Below are positions 45,986 through 55,697 of a stretch of DNA of 64,000 nt, piece by piece. The notes beneath the pieces were generated by a model that did not search any database, was not told the DNA's origin, and saw nothing but the letters and a program-made list of their open reading frames with translations. Both the position numbers and the translations under genes were made by a program. The stretch is from Chitinophagales bacterium (GTDB lineage Bacteria > Bacteroidota > Bacteroidia > Chitinophagales > Chitinophagaceae). The stretch covers positions 315,001 through 379,000 of the forward strand of contig JAFLBK010000001.1 of assembly GCA_017303335.1 (NCBI GenBank), written 5' to 3'. Numbering within the stretch: position 1 is the stretch's first letter; every line of letters starts with the position of its first letter.

Positions 45986-46864
45986 ATGGCTCAATTCGGA
46001 AAAGCAAGCAGCAAAAGGGGCAAGCCAACCTACGCGTACGCGATCATCGGTGTATCGCTTGTGTTATTCCTCTTCGGTATTGTGGGATGGTTCTTCCTGA
46101 ACCTGCGGAAAACGGGCGACTATGTGAAAGAGAACATCCAGGTACATGCCTGGCTCAATCCCAATGCGCCCAAAAAATCCATCGACAGCCTGAAGACCTA
46201 TGTAGCCACGCTTCCTTACGCCAAGAATGTGGAGTATGTGACCAAGGACATGGCCATTGCCAAATGGAACGCGGACAACGACACCACCTGGAAAAAATTC
46301 CTTGATGAGAACCCGCTTCCCGAAAGCATCGATTTTTATGTGAAGGCCGATCACGTGCAAAAGGACAGTCTCGACGCTTTGTCGGCCGAATTGCTGAACC
46401 GGTACCCGGGTATCGTAAAGGAATTCCAGTTCCCGACCGAGACCCTCACGCAGGTAAGCAAGTTCGTTAAAACCGCCGCGTATATCTTCCTGGTAGCGGC
46501 CATTGTTCTCACGATACTCGTGGTATTTTCGATCGATAACACCATCCGGCTGGCCATGTACAGCAACCGTTTCCTGATCAAAACCATGCAGATGGTAGGC
46601 GCCACCCGCTGGTTCATCGCCAAGCCCCTGAACGTTCGGGCCATCATCAACGGGCTGATCGCTTCGGGCATCGCCATCGTGGCTGTTTGGGCAACCATCT
46701 CCCTGATCGAATCCCTGGCGCCGGGTTTCAAGGTACTGCACGATAACACCAGTATGATCCTCCTGTTCCTGATCATCATCGTTTTAGGCATCTGCATCAC
46801 CCTGTTCAGCACCCATCGGTCGGTGATCAAATACCTGCGCATGAAATTGGACGATTTATATTAA
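45986..46864 (+). CDS. ftsX: Cell division protein FtsX
   Basis: A 292-residue inner-membrane permease-like protein that, with the ATPase FtsE, activates peptidoglycan hydrolases at the division site. It has an N-terminal TM (IIGVSLVLFLFGIVGWFFL), an extracytoplasmic domain (about 55-160) and three C-terminal TMs. The ATPase FtsE is not in the window. It is the first gene of a conserved Bacteroidota cluster with DUF3098 and uppP. Confidence 0.9.
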   Translation: MAQFGKASSKRGKPTYAYAIIGVSLVLFLFGIVGWFFLNLRKTGDYVKENIQVHAWLNPNAPKKSIDSLKTYVATLPYAKNVEYVTKDMAIAKWNADNDTTWKKFLDENPLPESIDFYVKADHVQKDSLDALSAELLNRYPGIVKEFQFPTETLTQVSKFVKTAAYIFLVAAIVLTILVVFSIDNTIRLAMYSNRFLIKTMQMVGATRWFIAKPLNVRAIINGLIASGIAIVAVWATISLIESLAPGFKVLHDNTSMILLFLIIIVLGICITLFSTHRSVIKYLRMKLDDLY

Positions 46865-46887
46865 TTTGCGCATTCAACAAACCAATC

Positions 46888-47154
46888 ATGAGCAAAGAAA
46901 AAAAGCAGGTTCCCGCAAGCGGCAATGCCAATCCCCCGCTCTTCGGAAAGGAGAATTACATGTGGATGCTGATCGGGCTGGCGGTATTGGCCCTGGGTTT
47001 CTTCCTGATGTCGGGCGGTAAAAGCAGCGATCCGAAAGTGTTCAACGACAGCGAAGTGTACAGCACCACCCGGATCACCATCGCCCCGATCCTTATCATT
47101 GCCGGTTTTGTGATCGAGATCTTTGCGATCATGAAAAAGTCGAAGACCAATTAA
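46888..47154 (+). CDS. DUF3098 small membrane protein
   Basis: An 88-residue protein with two TM helices (WMLIGLAVLALGFFLMSGG and ITIAPILIIAGFVIEIFAIM). DUF3098 proteins sit between ftsX and uppP in many Bacteroidota. The function is unknown; a role in cell division or envelope synthesis is inferred from position. It is 23 nt after ftsX. Confidence 0.87.
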   Translation: MSKEKKQVPASGNANPPLFGKENYMWMLIGLAVLALGFFLMSGGKSSDPKVFNDSEVYSTTRITIAPILIIAGFVIEIFAIMKKSKTN

Positions 47155-47175
47155 AATACCTGATTTGATACGCAG

Positions 47176-47223
47176 CCGATTTGAAGATTTGAAGATGCAT
47201 TCAGATTTTCAGATCGGTTTTTC
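47176..47223 (+). terminator. Long hairpin with T-run before uppP
   Basis: CCGATTTGAAGATTTGAA (47176-47193) pairs with TTCAGATTTTCAGATCGG (47200-47217) over 18 positions with three G-U pairs, a 6-nt loop and a following TTTTTC. It would terminate the ftsX-DUF3098 transcript or attenuate uppP. Confidence 0.6.
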
Positions 47224-47258
47224 ATTTCCAATTTTCAAATCATCCAATTGCCAAATTG

Positions 47259-48053
47259 ATGAACACCATTCAAAGCATCATCATCGCGATTGTGGAAGGA
47301 CTCACGGAGTTTCTGCCCATCTCTTCCACCGGTCATATGATCATTACCGAAAAACTGCTCAATCTCTCGGAAAACGATTTCAGTAAAGTGTTTACCGTTG
47401 CCATCCAACTGGGCGCCATCCTGGCGGTTGTGGTGCTTTACTGGCGTAAGTTCCTGGATTTTAAAAACTGGCAGTTCTACGCGAAGCTGGTGGCGGCGGT
47501 AATACCGGCCATCGTCCTGGGTTTGCTTTTCTCCAAAAAGATCGACGCCCTGCTGGAAAGTTCGCTCACGGTTGCCATCAGTATGCTGGCAGGCGGTATC
47601 ATTCTGATCTTCATCGACAACGTGTTTAAGGAACATACCATCGACGATGAAAAAGACATTTCCTTCACCCGGGCCATCCTTATCGGCGTTTGGCAATGCC
47701 TGGCCATGATACCGGGCATTAGCCGCAGTGCGGCTTCGATCATCGGTGGTATGCAGCAGAAACTGACCCGGCATGCCGCGGCTGAATTTTCCTTCTTCCT
47801 GGCCGTACCCACCATGCTGGCGGCAACGGGGTATAAACTTTACAAGTACTACAAAGAATACGGTGGTTTTTCTTCGAACGAGATACAACAGCTTGCCATC
47901 GGTAACATCGTTGCCTTTGTGGTAGCCATGCTCGCCATCAAATTCTTCATCGGTTTCCTGAAAAAACACGGGTTCCGTGTTTGGGGTTACTACCGCATCG
48001 TGGTCGGACTGGCGCTGCTGGTACTTATTCTTACCGGGTACATCAGCCGGTAA
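47259..48053 (+). CDS. uppP: Undecaprenyl-diphosphatase
   Basis: A 264-residue integral membrane enzyme that converts undecaprenyl diphosphate to the monophosphate carrier and gives bacitracin tolerance. The conserved BacA motifs are EGLTEFLPISSTGHMI and PGISRSAASIIGG. The ATG at 47259 follows a TTG that opens the frame. Confidence 0.94.
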   Translation: MNTIQSIIIAIVEGLTEFLPISSTGHMIITEKLLNLSENDFSKVFTVAIQLGAILAVVVLYWRKFLDFKNWQFYAKLVAAVIPAIVLGLLFSKKIDALLESSLTVAISMLAGGIILIFIDNVFKEHTIDDEKDISFTRAILIGVWQCLAMIPGISRSAASIIGGMQQKLTRHAAAEFSFFLAVPTMLAATGYKLYKYYKEYGGFSSNEIQQLAIGNIVAFVVAMLAIKFFIGFLKKHGFRVWGYYRIVVGLALLVLILTGYISR

Positions 48054-48119
48054 AATACCCAATGCCGGGTATTGGCCGAACGGGTAATTACGGTTACCTA
48101 TGTACCTCAATTCTTCAAC

Positions 48120-48539
48120 ATGAATACATGGAAAAAAATAGCGCTGGCGCTGGTCCTAATTACAGGCATCGCCGGTTGCCAGAACTATGGCAAGGAATAC
48201 AAACTGGATAAGAAACACAATGTGTATTATAAAGGCGAGGGTGTGGATGAGGCCCTGGCCAAAAAACTGGCGCAGTACCTGAAAGAACAGGAATATTTCC
48301 AGGACAGCATCAATGCCACGGTTCAGCTGATCAGGATCAAAGACACATTCAACATCAATTTTGTGGTGGATCAATCCAGGATAACCGAAGGATATGAAAA
48401 TAAATTCCTGCTGTTCGGCGGATTTATCTCCGAAAAAGTATTCGACAAAAAACCGGTGGTGATCCAACTCACCAACGACCGGCTTGAACCGTTTAAGAAC
48501 CTGGGATATGCCAGGCCCATTTCTGATTTCGACAAATGA
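48120..48539 (+). CDS. Small predicted lipoprotein
   Basis: A 139-residue protein with a lipobox (LITGIAGC, Cys20). No known domain is recognised; the body reads LDKKHNVYYKGEGVDEALAKKLAQYLKEQEYF and later FVVDQSRITEG. In related genomes truB often follows uppP; here this lipoprotein does. The ATG at 48120 starts the signal peptide. Confidence 0.65.
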   Translation: MNTWKKIALALVLITGIAGCQNYGKEYKLDKKHNVYYKGEGVDEALAKKLAQYLKEQEYFQDSINATVQLIRIKDTFNINFVVDQSRITEGYENKFLLFGGFISEKVFDKKPVVIQLTNDRLEPFKNLGYARPISDFDK

Positions 48540-48571
48540 GCCAATGCTAACTGCTGATTGTACGCTCCTGT

Positions 48572-48606
48572 CAACACCCCGCCCTTCCGGCGGGGTTGTT
48601 TTTTTA
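48572..48606 (+). terminator. Terminator after the small lipoprotein gene
   Basis: CCCCGCC / GGCGGGG, with flanking CAAC / GTTG and a 5-nt loop, is followed by a seven-T run. Confidence 0.85.
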
Positions 48607-48654
48607 AGCAATCCGGGTGATATTTATTATTTTCAGGTTTCCTAACTAAGAACC

Positions 48655-49932
48655 ATGCAAACTGCTTCCAAAAAGGTTGTCAATGGCTGGGCCATGTACG
48701 ATTGGGCCAATTCGGTATACAACCTTGTGATCACAACCACTTTCTTTCCCGCTTACTATGCAGCCGTTACCGGGTTGAAGAATTTCCCGGATGGAATCAG
48801 CTTTCTGGGCCGCCGTTTTGTAAACACCGAACTCAAAGATTATGTGCTGGCTTTCGGATTTCTTATCATTGCGCTGCTTTCCCCGGTGCTTTCGTCCATC
48901 GCCGATTATAAAGGAAATAAGAAGAACTTCATGCGCTTCTTTTGTTACCTCGGCGCCGCCAGTTGTTCGATCATGTTCTTTTTTGATATCGACCATGTTA
49001 CCCTCGGGCTGCTGTGTTTCATGTTTGCCGGCATCGGGTTTTACGGCAGCCAGGTTTTCTATAATTCTTACCTGCCCGAAATTGCAGCCGAATCCGACCG
49101 GGACCGGATCAGCGCAAAGGGCTATAGTTTCGGATATATCGGCAGTGTATTGATGCAACTGGTTGGCTTTGCGCTGGTGATGCTGATGAGCGACAAAGGT
49201 CTGGCCCTGCGGATCACTTTCCTGCTGGTCGGAATCTGGTGGGTTGGCTTTGCACAGATCACGTTTACACGTTTACCCATATCGCCCAAAAATGAACGAA
49301 AAGCGAAAAAACATGTGCTGGTAAACGGATTTCACGAATTGCAGGCCGTATGGCAGCAGGTAAAAAAAATGCCGGTACTTAAAAGATACCTTACGGCCTT
49401 TTTCTTTTACAGCATGGGTGTTCAGACTGTAATGCTGGTAGCCATTGATTTCGGGATCAAAGAACTGAAGTTACCCGACGACCGCCTGATCATTACCGCA
49501 GTGATCATACAACTGGTTGCCATCGCCGGAGCCATTGCCATGTCAAGATTATCGGCCATATACGGCAACATCCGTGTGCTCATCTTTACGGTGTTGCTGT
49601 GGATCGGTGTCTGCATAACGGGTTATTACATCAGCACGGAAGTACATTTTTATATCCTGGCATCATTGGTAGGCATGGTCATGGGCGGTATCCAGTCACT
49701 CAGCCGCTCCACCTATTCCAAGCTGATGCCCGAAACCAGGGATACGGCTTCATTTTTCAGCTTCTACGATGTAACAGAGAAGTTCGCCATTGTGATCGGG
49801 CTTTTCACATTCGGTTTTATTGAAGGAATCAGCAGCATCAGGCAGTCGATCCTGTCGCTTGTCGTTTTTTTCATCCTGGGTCTGTTATTTTTGCTGATCA
49901 CCAGCAGTACACAAAAAAGACAAGGGTCATGA
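48655..49932 (+). CDS. MFS transporter, UMF1 (Atg22-like) family
   Basis: A 425-residue membrane protein. The N-terminal NGWAMYDWANSVYNLVITTTFFPAYY is characteristic of the UMF1/Atg22 group of MFS proteins, thought to move amino acids or similar solutes. About 12 TM segments. It overlaps the following MBL-fold gene by 4 nt (ATGA), so the two are translationally coupled. Confidence 0.87.
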   Translation: MQTASKKVVNGWAMYDWANSVYNLVITTTFFPAYYAAVTGLKNFPDGISFLGRRFVNTELKDYVLAFGFLIIALLSPVLSSIADYKGNKKNFMRFFCYLGAASCSIMFFFDIDHVTLGLLCFMFAGIGFYGSQVFYNSYLPEIAAESDRDRISAKGYSFGYIGSVLMQLVGFALVMLMSDKGLALRITFLLVGIWWVGFAQITFTRLPISPKNERKAKKHVLVNGFHELQAVWQQVKKMPVLKRYLTAFFFYSMGVQTVMLVAIDFGIKELKLPDDRLIITAVIIQLVAIAGAIAMSRLSAIYGNIRVLIFTVLLWIGVCITGYYISTEVHFYILASLVGMVMGGIQSLSRSTYSKLMPETRDTASFFSFYDVTEKFAIVIGLFTFGFIEGISSIRQSILSLVVFFILGLLFLLITSSTQKRQGS

Positions 49933-50801
49933 AGTTATACACGATCAATACCGGCTATTTCAAACTGGACGGCGGCGCCATGTTCGGCGTTGTACCCAAA
50001 AGCATCTGGAATAAACTGAACCCCTCTGACGAAAACAATATGTGCAGCTGGGCCCTGCGCTGCTTACTCATCGAAGACGAAGGCCGGCGTATTCTCATCG
50101 ACAATGGCATGGGCAATAAACAAGATGAAAAATTCTTCGGGCATTATTACCTGCACGGGGACGACAGCCTGGATAAATCGCTGGCTGCCCATGGTTTCAT
50201 CCGCGATGATATAACCGATGTGTTCCTCACACACCTGCATTTCGACCATTGTGGCGGAAGTATCATCCGGGAAAACGGGAAACTGGTTCCGGCTTTTAAA
50301 AACGCTGCCTACTGGAGTAATGAACGGCATTGGAAATGGGCCACCGTTCCGAATGCCCGTGAAAAAGCGAGTTTTTTGAAAGAGAACATTCTCCCCATTC
50401 AGGAAAGCGGGCAATTGAAATTCATTGATCTGAAACAGGAAGTTGCGGGTAATTCGAGGCTTACCTGCCATGAATCGCACATCATCGGTAATCTTTCATT
50501 GTATACCGTCAGCGGCCATACCGACGCTATGATGCTGCCGCGGATACAGTATAAAGGAAAAACAATTGTATACATGGCCGACCTGCTGCCTTCTGTGGCG
50601 CATATCCCCCTCCCTTATGTTATGGGGTATGATATGTTTCCACTGACCACGCTGAATGAGAAACAGGCTTTTCTGACCGAAGCGCTGGAGAATGATTACA
50701 TCCTGTTCTTTGAGCATGATCCAAAGAACGAATGCTGTAACCTGCAGACGACTGAAAAGGGAATACGCCAGAAAGATGTGTTTCGGCTGGCTGAGCTATA
50801 A
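49929..50801 (+). CDS. MBL-fold metallo-hydrolase
   Basis: A 290-residue metallo-beta-lactamase-fold hydrolase with the metal motif His102-x-His104-x-Asp106-His107 (THLHFDHCGG). A later SGHTDAMML supplies a further histidine ligand. The substrate is unknown, probably a small ester, lactone or phosphate. It is coupled to the upstream transporter and convergent with the DUF3108 gene. Confidence 0.87.
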   Translation: MKLYTINTGYFKLDGGAMFGVVPKSIWNKLNPSDENNMCSWALRCLLIEDEGRRILIDNGMGNKQDEKFFGHYYLHGDDSLDKSLAAHGFIRDDITDVFLTHLHFDHCGGSIIRENGKLVPAFKNAAYWSNERHWKWATVPNAREKASFLKENILPIQESGQLKFIDLKQEVAGNSRLTCHESHIIGNLSLYTVSGHTDAMMLPRIQYKGKTIVYMADLLPSVAHIPLPYVMGYDMFPLTTLNEKQAFLTEALENDYILFFEHDPKNECCNLQTTEKGIRQKDVFRLAEL

Positions 50802-50804
50802 CGC

Positions 50805-51605
50805 CTAGCGCTGGCTGATGAGTGATGTAAGCGGGTGCCGAAGGTTTTTATACGACATCATATCTACTTTGATGCTTCCCACCGCGATCGGGCTTTCTAC
50901 CCGCAGCAGGAGATGGTTTGGGTCGTCGCTGAGCCAGGCGGTCATCTTTTCCCCGCCCTCGAAGATGGTGCCCTTAATCAGTAACGGCTTGATCTTAATG
51001 GCATTGAATTTACCAAACCGGGTTTTGATCCTTTCCTTTCCCATATACCGGATGTAGAGGTGAAACACTTCATCGTCGAGGAACATGTCGAAGGGAATTT
51101 TATCGTCGGGTTTATACTTACTGAAATCAATATTGCGTGCATAGTAAACCATGCTCACCACATCCTGGATGCAGTTGGTTACTTTAAATACGCCGTTGGT
51201 ACTTACCGCGGTATTGGCATCCTGGTTAAAGGTTACGTTGTTGTATTTCTTGTATCCGCCCTCATCCACGTTCCGTACGAATTTATAGGGCAGCATCGTG
51301 GTTGTATCCACGTAGCTTTCGTACCGGTCACGCACTTTGAAAAAATTATCAAAGAAAGAGTAGGTCTTTCCATCCCCGACAAAATGGTAAACAGGTTTAC
51401 CGTTGAACCGTTCCAGCGACGCGGAGAATACAGCTTCCCCGGCACCGACGTACATACCAAGGGTACTATAGAATACTTTCATCCGCACTTCTTCATCGGC
51501 CTTGAAAGCGTTGTTACGGATGTTGCAGAACTTATCATCAACCGGGGAGAAACTTATACAACAGCATGCGGTCAGAAGCAGGGTCATCCGGGCGTAGTGA
51601 ATCAT
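50805..51605 (-). CDS. DUF3108 exported protein
   Basis: A 266-residue exported beta-rich protein of the DUF3108 family, with a signal peptide (residues 1-20, MIHYARMTLLLTACCCISFS). The pattern EVRMKVFYSTLGMYVGAGEA near residues 39-58 is typical of the family. It starts inside the stop codon of the flippase-like gene (ATGA overlap). Function unknown; envelope localisation is likely. Confidence 0.82.
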   Translation of the reverse strand: MIHYARMTLLLTACCCISFSPVDDKFCNIRNNAFKADEEVRMKVFYSTLGMYVGAGEAVFSASLERFNGKPVYHFVGDGKTYSFFDNFFKVRDRYESYVDTTTMLPYKFVRNVDEGGYKKYNNVTFNQDANTAVSTNGVFKVTNCIQDVVSMVYYARNIDFSKYKPDDKIPFDMFLDDEVFHLYIRYMGKERIKTRFGKFNAIKIKPLLIKGTIFEGGEKMTAWLSDDPNHLLLRVESPIAVGSIKVDMMSYKNLRHPLTSLISQR

Positions 51606-52591
51606 TTCTTTGTGCGTATTTTAATTCCCAAAATTAATAAACTCCCGATCAACGCGGGGAGGAACAGGTTGGCAAACCATATACCAAACGTACAGGTAAG
51701 TATCCCGATGGTGTTGGTATTGGTACCGTAGATGAACAGTGTTTTCGCAACGGTGCCGCGTATTCCCAGGTCAGCTACTGCAAAACTCGGAATGATGGCC
51801 AGTATCCAGAACATCACGGTGATCAGCCAGAAACCCGTCCACATATTTTCTTCCACGTGCAATAACTGAAGCATAAAGATGTATTGCAAAACGAAAATAA
51901 GGTAACGGAAGAACGAGATAGAAAGTAACCTTAACAAAACTTTTGCTTCAAAGCCTTCCAGCACATGTATATACTTCGAAAAGCGATCGGCATAAGGCAA
52001 CCGTTCGATCAGCCGTACAAGCCAGCGCAGCCGGAAGAAAAATAACAGAAAGCAGGCTGTACCAAATATACTTCCGTACAAAAAGATTTTCAGCCATAAA
52101 GCGGATATCCCCATCGGCATATTGTGACCATCCGTTGTGTACAGCAACCAGGCTAAGCCCAAACAACCCATCAGCATGGTAATAATGAGTTGTGCAATAC
52201 TGCCCGCTATGGAAAGAGCGATGGCACTTATGCGGTGCCCCTCCTGTACGAAAAGGATTCGTCCGCCATATTCCCCTACCCGGTTGGGTGTATTGAGCGA
52301 AAAGGTAACACCGCATAAAACCGATTTATAGGCGGTAAAGAACGACATGGGTTGCAAAGGCCGCATCAGCAATTGCCACTTACGGGCCTCCAGCCCCCAA
52401 TTAACAAACACAAAACCGATCACCAGCCAAAACTTCCAGGCCATTACGCCGAAAGGCATTTCCCTGATCAGTGCGATAGACGTATCAATGTCCGGCTGCG
52501 CCTTTACCTGTTGATACAGGGAGTAGAACAGCCAGCAGGCCAGCAGCGGACCCACGATCCACTTGAGCAATATTTTGATACTTTTGTTCAA
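51602..52591 (-). CDS. Flippase-like (LPG synthase TM region/UPF0104) membrane protein
   Basis: A 329-residue protein with about 8 TM helices, of the lysylphosphatidylglycerol synthase membrane domain (DUF2156-less) family. The conserved pattern NTPNRVGEYGGRI is seen near residue 100. It could flip a lipid or assist envelope biogenesis. The start is TTG at 52591. It overlaps the DUF3108 gene (ATGA). It is divergent from ruvC. Confidence 0.8.
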   Translation of the reverse strand: MNKSIKILLKWIVGPLLACWLFYSLYQQVKAQPDIDTSIALIREMPFGVMAWKFWLVIGFVFVNWGLEARKWQLLMRPLQPMSFFTAYKSVLCGVTFSLNTPNRVGEYGGRILFVQEGHRISAIALSIAGSIAQLIITMLMGCLGLAWLLYTTDGHNMPMGISALWLKIFLYGSIFGTACFLLFFFRLRWLVRLIERLPYADRFSKYIHVLEGFEAKVLLRLLSISFFRYLIFVLQYIFMLQLLHVEENMWTGFWLITVMFWILAIIPSFAVADLGIRGTVAKTLFIYGTNTNTIGILTCTFGIWFANLFLPALIGSLLILGIKIRTKK

Positions 52592-52637
52592 TACACAATG
52601 TTACACTTATTTATCAGGGCCATAAAATTCCCCCGCT

Positions 52638-53201
52638 TTGCAGCATAAATCCCGCATCATTTTAGGCATCGACCCCGGCACCATCATTATGGGCTATGGG
52701 CTGATAAAAGTACAGGGCAATCATATAACGTTGCTGGAAATGGGTGTATTACAACCCGGCAAGGTAAAAGATGGTTACAAAAAGCTGCAACTGATCTTTG
52801 ATACCGTCAGCGGACTTATCACTCGCTACAAACCGGATTGCTTTGCCATTGAGGCTCCTTTCTTTGGTAAAAATGTTCAGAGCATGCTTAAACTGGGAAG
52901 GGCCCAGGGTGTAGCCATTGCGGCTGCCATGCGGCATGGACTGGAGGTAACGGAATACTCACCCAAAAAAGTAAAGCAATCCATTACCGGCAACGGAAAT
53001 GCCGCCAAGGAACAGGTCATGCGGATGCTGCAGCAAATACTGGCTTTCCAGGAAAATCCAAAATACCTGGATGCCACCGACGCTCTGGCTGTAGCTGTAT
53101 GTCACCATTTCCAGCAAAAGACAATTATACCGGGCACCGGTACCAGGGCAAAAGGCTGGGAAGATTTCATAGCGAAAAACCCAGGCAGGGTACGAAAATG
53201 A
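52638..53201 (+). CDS. ruvC: Crossover junction endodeoxyribonuclease RuvC
   Basis: A 187-residue Holliday-junction resolvase. The catalytic acidic residues are Asp12 (LGIDPGT), Glu72 (IEAPFFG), Asp145 and Asp148 (LDATDALAVAV). The only usable start in frame is TTG at 52638; no ATG lies near the conserved N-terminus. Confidence 0.94.
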   Translation: MQHKSRIILGIDPGTIIMGYGLIKVQGNHITLLEMGVLQPGKVKDGYKKLQLIFDTVSGLITRYKPDCFAIEAPFFGKNVQSMLKLGRAQGVAIAAAMRHGLEVTEYSPKKVKQSITGNGNAAKEQVMRMLQQILAFQENPKYLDATDALAVAVCHHFQQKTIIPGTGTRAKGWEDFIAKNPGRVRK

Positions 53202-53269
53202 GCCGGCTGCTTAACCCGTTCTTAACATAATTTTCCTTCATTTCGTAAAACCTTTGCCCCTGTATAAAA

Positions 53270-54541
53270 ATGGTCATCCGCTCAAGAACATTACGGCTTG
53301 TGATACTGGTAAGCACCGTACTTATCACGATCATCATTGCGATCCAGCTTTTCTGGCTGCAGAAGGTTTATCGCTACGAAGAGAAACAGTTTAATATTAA
53401 TGTATCCAAAAGCATCCGGGCACTCTATGCCGATATGGAACTGGTAAATGATGTAAAGGACAACGTGCAGAAAGTGGTGGAAAATATCAACCCGGACCTG
53501 TACCTGCTGAAAATAGACTGCAACCCCGATCTCAACAAACTCTGGATCAACCTGAAGGGGGAACTCACCGATTTTGATGTGTATTCGGATTGCCGGGCCG
53601 CTATCTACAACCATGACCACGATTCCTTCACGGTGGCGAAATACATCGACCTGCCGGATGCCTATCATGAATCATCGAAAGAAAGTTCGCTGCCGCACAT
53701 TCAAAAAGATTATTCGTACCTGATGATGTATTTCCCGCACCGGGGACAGTACATCATCAAACAGATGCTGTTCTGGATCGCTTCCAGCGGCCTGTTGCTG
53801 CTTGTGCTTGCCGGCTTTGGTTTCAGTGTGTTCTATTTTTACCGTCAGAAATTTTACAATGAAACCCAACGCGACTTCGTCAACAATTTCACGCACGAAT
53901 TCAAAACGCCCCTGGCCGTTATCAAGATCGCTTCGGATGTATTGCAGCAAAAAAACATTGTTGAAAAGCCTGAAAAACTGAACAACTATGCCGGCATTAT
54001 CAGCGAACAAACCTCACACCTGCAAGCCCAGGTGCAGCGATTGCTGGAGATCGCATATACAGACCGAAGTTCATTACCGCTCGAAAAAGAAAATTTCGAT
54101 GCAAACATCCTCATCAAAGAAGCGATCAACGATCTCGAGCCCCTGATCGAACAGAAGAACGCCCGCATCAACACCAGCTTTTCCATTCCGGAAATCATGG
54201 TGAACGCGGATAAAGCGTATTTACGGCTCTGCTTTATCAATCTCGTCGACAATGCGCTGAAATATTCAGGCAGCCCGTTGATCGAGATCAATACCGACAT
54301 CAATGGATCCAATTTCGTTGCTACCATAAAAGACAACGGCATTGGCATCGCTCCGGAGCACCAGCGGAAGATATTCGATCGCTTTTACCGCATCACACGG
54401 GGAGAATTGCATACCAGTAAAGGATTTGGCCTTGGCCTCAATTTTGTTAAGAAGGTGATCGACACGCATGGTGGCACGATCGAATTGGAAAGTGAACCGG
54501 GAAAAGGAAGTTGCTTTACCATCAGCATACCACGAACCTAA
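53270..54541 (+). CDS. Sensor histidine kinase (RprX-like)
   Basis: A 423-residue kinase. Two TM helices (about residues 8-30 and 164-190) flank a periplasmic sensor domain. The phospho-acceptor His209 is in FTHEFKTPLAVIKI, and the ATPase core has NLVDNALKYS, DNGIGI and GFGLGLNFVKKVID. The response regulator follows after 10 nt. The pair resembles RprXY of Bacteroides; the signal is unknown. Confidence 0.9.
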   Translation: MVIRSRTLRLVILVSTVLITIIIAIQLFWLQKVYRYEEKQFNINVSKSIRALYADMELVNDVKDNVQKVVENINPDLYLLKIDCNPDLNKLWINLKGELTDFDVYSDCRAAIYNHDHDSFTVAKYIDLPDAYHESSKESSLPHIQKDYSYLMMYFPHRGQYIIKQMLFWIASSGLLLLVLAGFGFSVFYFYRQKFYNETQRDFVNNFTHEFKTPLAVIKIASDVLQQKNIVEKPEKLNNYAGIISEQTSHLQAQVQRLLEIAYTDRSSLPLEKENFDANILIKEAINDLEPLIEQKNARINTSFSIPEIMVNADKAYLRLCFINLVDNALKYSGSPLIEINTDINGSNFVATIKDNGIGIAPEHQRKIFDRFYRITRGELHTSKGFGLGLNFVKKVIDTHGGTIELESEPGKGSCFTISIPRT

Positions 54542-54551
54542 ACCAGGTACT

Positions 54552-55244
54552 ATGACAAAAGCTAAAGTGCTGCTCGCCGAGGATGATCTGTCGCTCGGTT
54601 TTGTTATCAAAGATTCATTACAGGATGCCGGTTACGAAGTAAGCCACTGCCCGGATGGCGAAGTGGCCTGGCAGCAATTTCAGAAACGGGATTTTGACAT
54701 CTGCCTCCTCGACATCAATATGCCTTCCCGGGATGGCTTTTCCCTCGCGAAAAAGATCCGGCAGCAAAGTGACGTGATACCGATCATTTTCTTAACCGCC
54801 AAAAGCCTGCAGGAAGACAAGCTTAAAGGATTTCAATCGGGCGCCGATGATTACATCACCAAACCCTTCAGCATGGAAGAATTGATCATGCGCATGGAGG
54901 TGTTTTTACGCCGCACCAAAAAACTCCAGGCCGATACGGTGGAAATTTATCAGCTGGGGGATCTGAAATTTGTTTTCAACGAACTCAAACTCTACACAAA
55001 AACCGATGTGATCACCCTTACACAAAAGGAATCGGACCTGCTTCGTTTTTTTGCCCAGCACGAAAACAAGGTATTGAAACGGGAAGAAGTTTTACTGCAT
55101 GTATGGGGAAAAGACGATTATTTCCTGGGCCGCAGCATGGATGTTTTCATTACCAAACTCCGCAAACATTTCAAAGCCGATCCGCGGATCGTGCTGGAAA
55201 CGATCCATGGTGTGGGCTTCCGGTTGATCGTTAACCCAGCATAG
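54552..55244 (+). CDS. OmpR-family response regulator (RprY-like)
   Basis: A 230-residue regulator with a receiver domain (phospho-acceptor Asp54 in CLLDINMP) and a C-terminal winged-helix DNA-binding domain (VLKREEVLLHVWGKDDYF). The receiver resembles RprY (GADDYITKPFSMEEL). It is co-transcribed with the kinase before it. Its last 14 nt overlap the convergent HIT gene. Confidence 0.92.
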   Translation: MTKAKVLLAEDDLSLGFVIKDSLQDAGYEVSHCPDGEVAWQQFQKRDFDICLLDINMPSRDGFSLAKKIRQQSDVIPIIFLTAKSLQEDKLKGFQSGADDYITKPFSMEELIMRMEVFLRRTKKLQADTVEIYQLGDLKFVFNELKLYTKTDVITLTQKESDLLRFFAQHENKVLKREEVLLHVWGKDDYFLGRSMDVFITKLRKHFKADPRIVLETIHGVGFRLIVNPA

Positions 55245-55623
55245 CCAGGATTTTCTGCTGTGCGGCTTTCAATTCCTCCCCGGAGCATTTTAATTTAGGC
55301 CGGGTGAAATTCAGGTCATTCGACGAATGGATCGGCAGCAGGTGCATATGCGCATGCGGTACTTCGAGCCCGATCACGCTGATCCCGCAACGTTTGCAAT
55401 CAAAGGCTTTTTCGATGGCATGAGCGATCGGCTTGGCGAATACCAGCCACTCGGCGAGGAATTCATCCGGCACGTCGAAGAGTTTGTCGACCTCTGTTTT
55501 GGGAACAACCAATACATGACCTTCCACCAACGGTTCGATATCCATAAAGGCGATAAATTTATCGCTTTCGGCTATTTTGTATGAAGGTATCTGGCCTGCG
55601 ATTATTTTGGAAAAAATAGTCAT
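55231..55623 (-). CDS. HIT-family nucleotide hydrolase
   Basis: A 130-residue protein with the histidine triad HAHMHLLPI (H-x-H-x-H), typical of nucleotide phosphoramidases or hydrolases. It follows greA in the same direction (74-nt gap), a pairing I recall from Bacteroidota. Confidence 0.9.
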   Translation of the reverse strand: MTIFSKIIAGQIPSYKIAESDKFIAFMDIEPLVEGHVLVVPKTEVDKLFDVPDEFLAEWLVFAKPIAHAIEKAFDCKRCGISVIGLEVPHAHMHLLPIHSSNDLNFTRPKLKCSGEELKAAQQKILAMLG

Positions 55624-55650
55624 ACCTGATGTTTTGCTAAAGATACGGTA

Positions 55651-55683
55651 TAAAAAAACCGTCGACCAATGGCCGGCGGCTAT
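55651..55683 (-). terminator. Possible terminator between greA and HIT gene
   Basis: On the minus strand an imperfect stem (CCGCCGGCC / GGTCGACGG) is followed by seven T. It may attenuate the HIT gene. Confidence 0.4.
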
Positions 55684-55697
55684 ATCATTTCGGTTTC

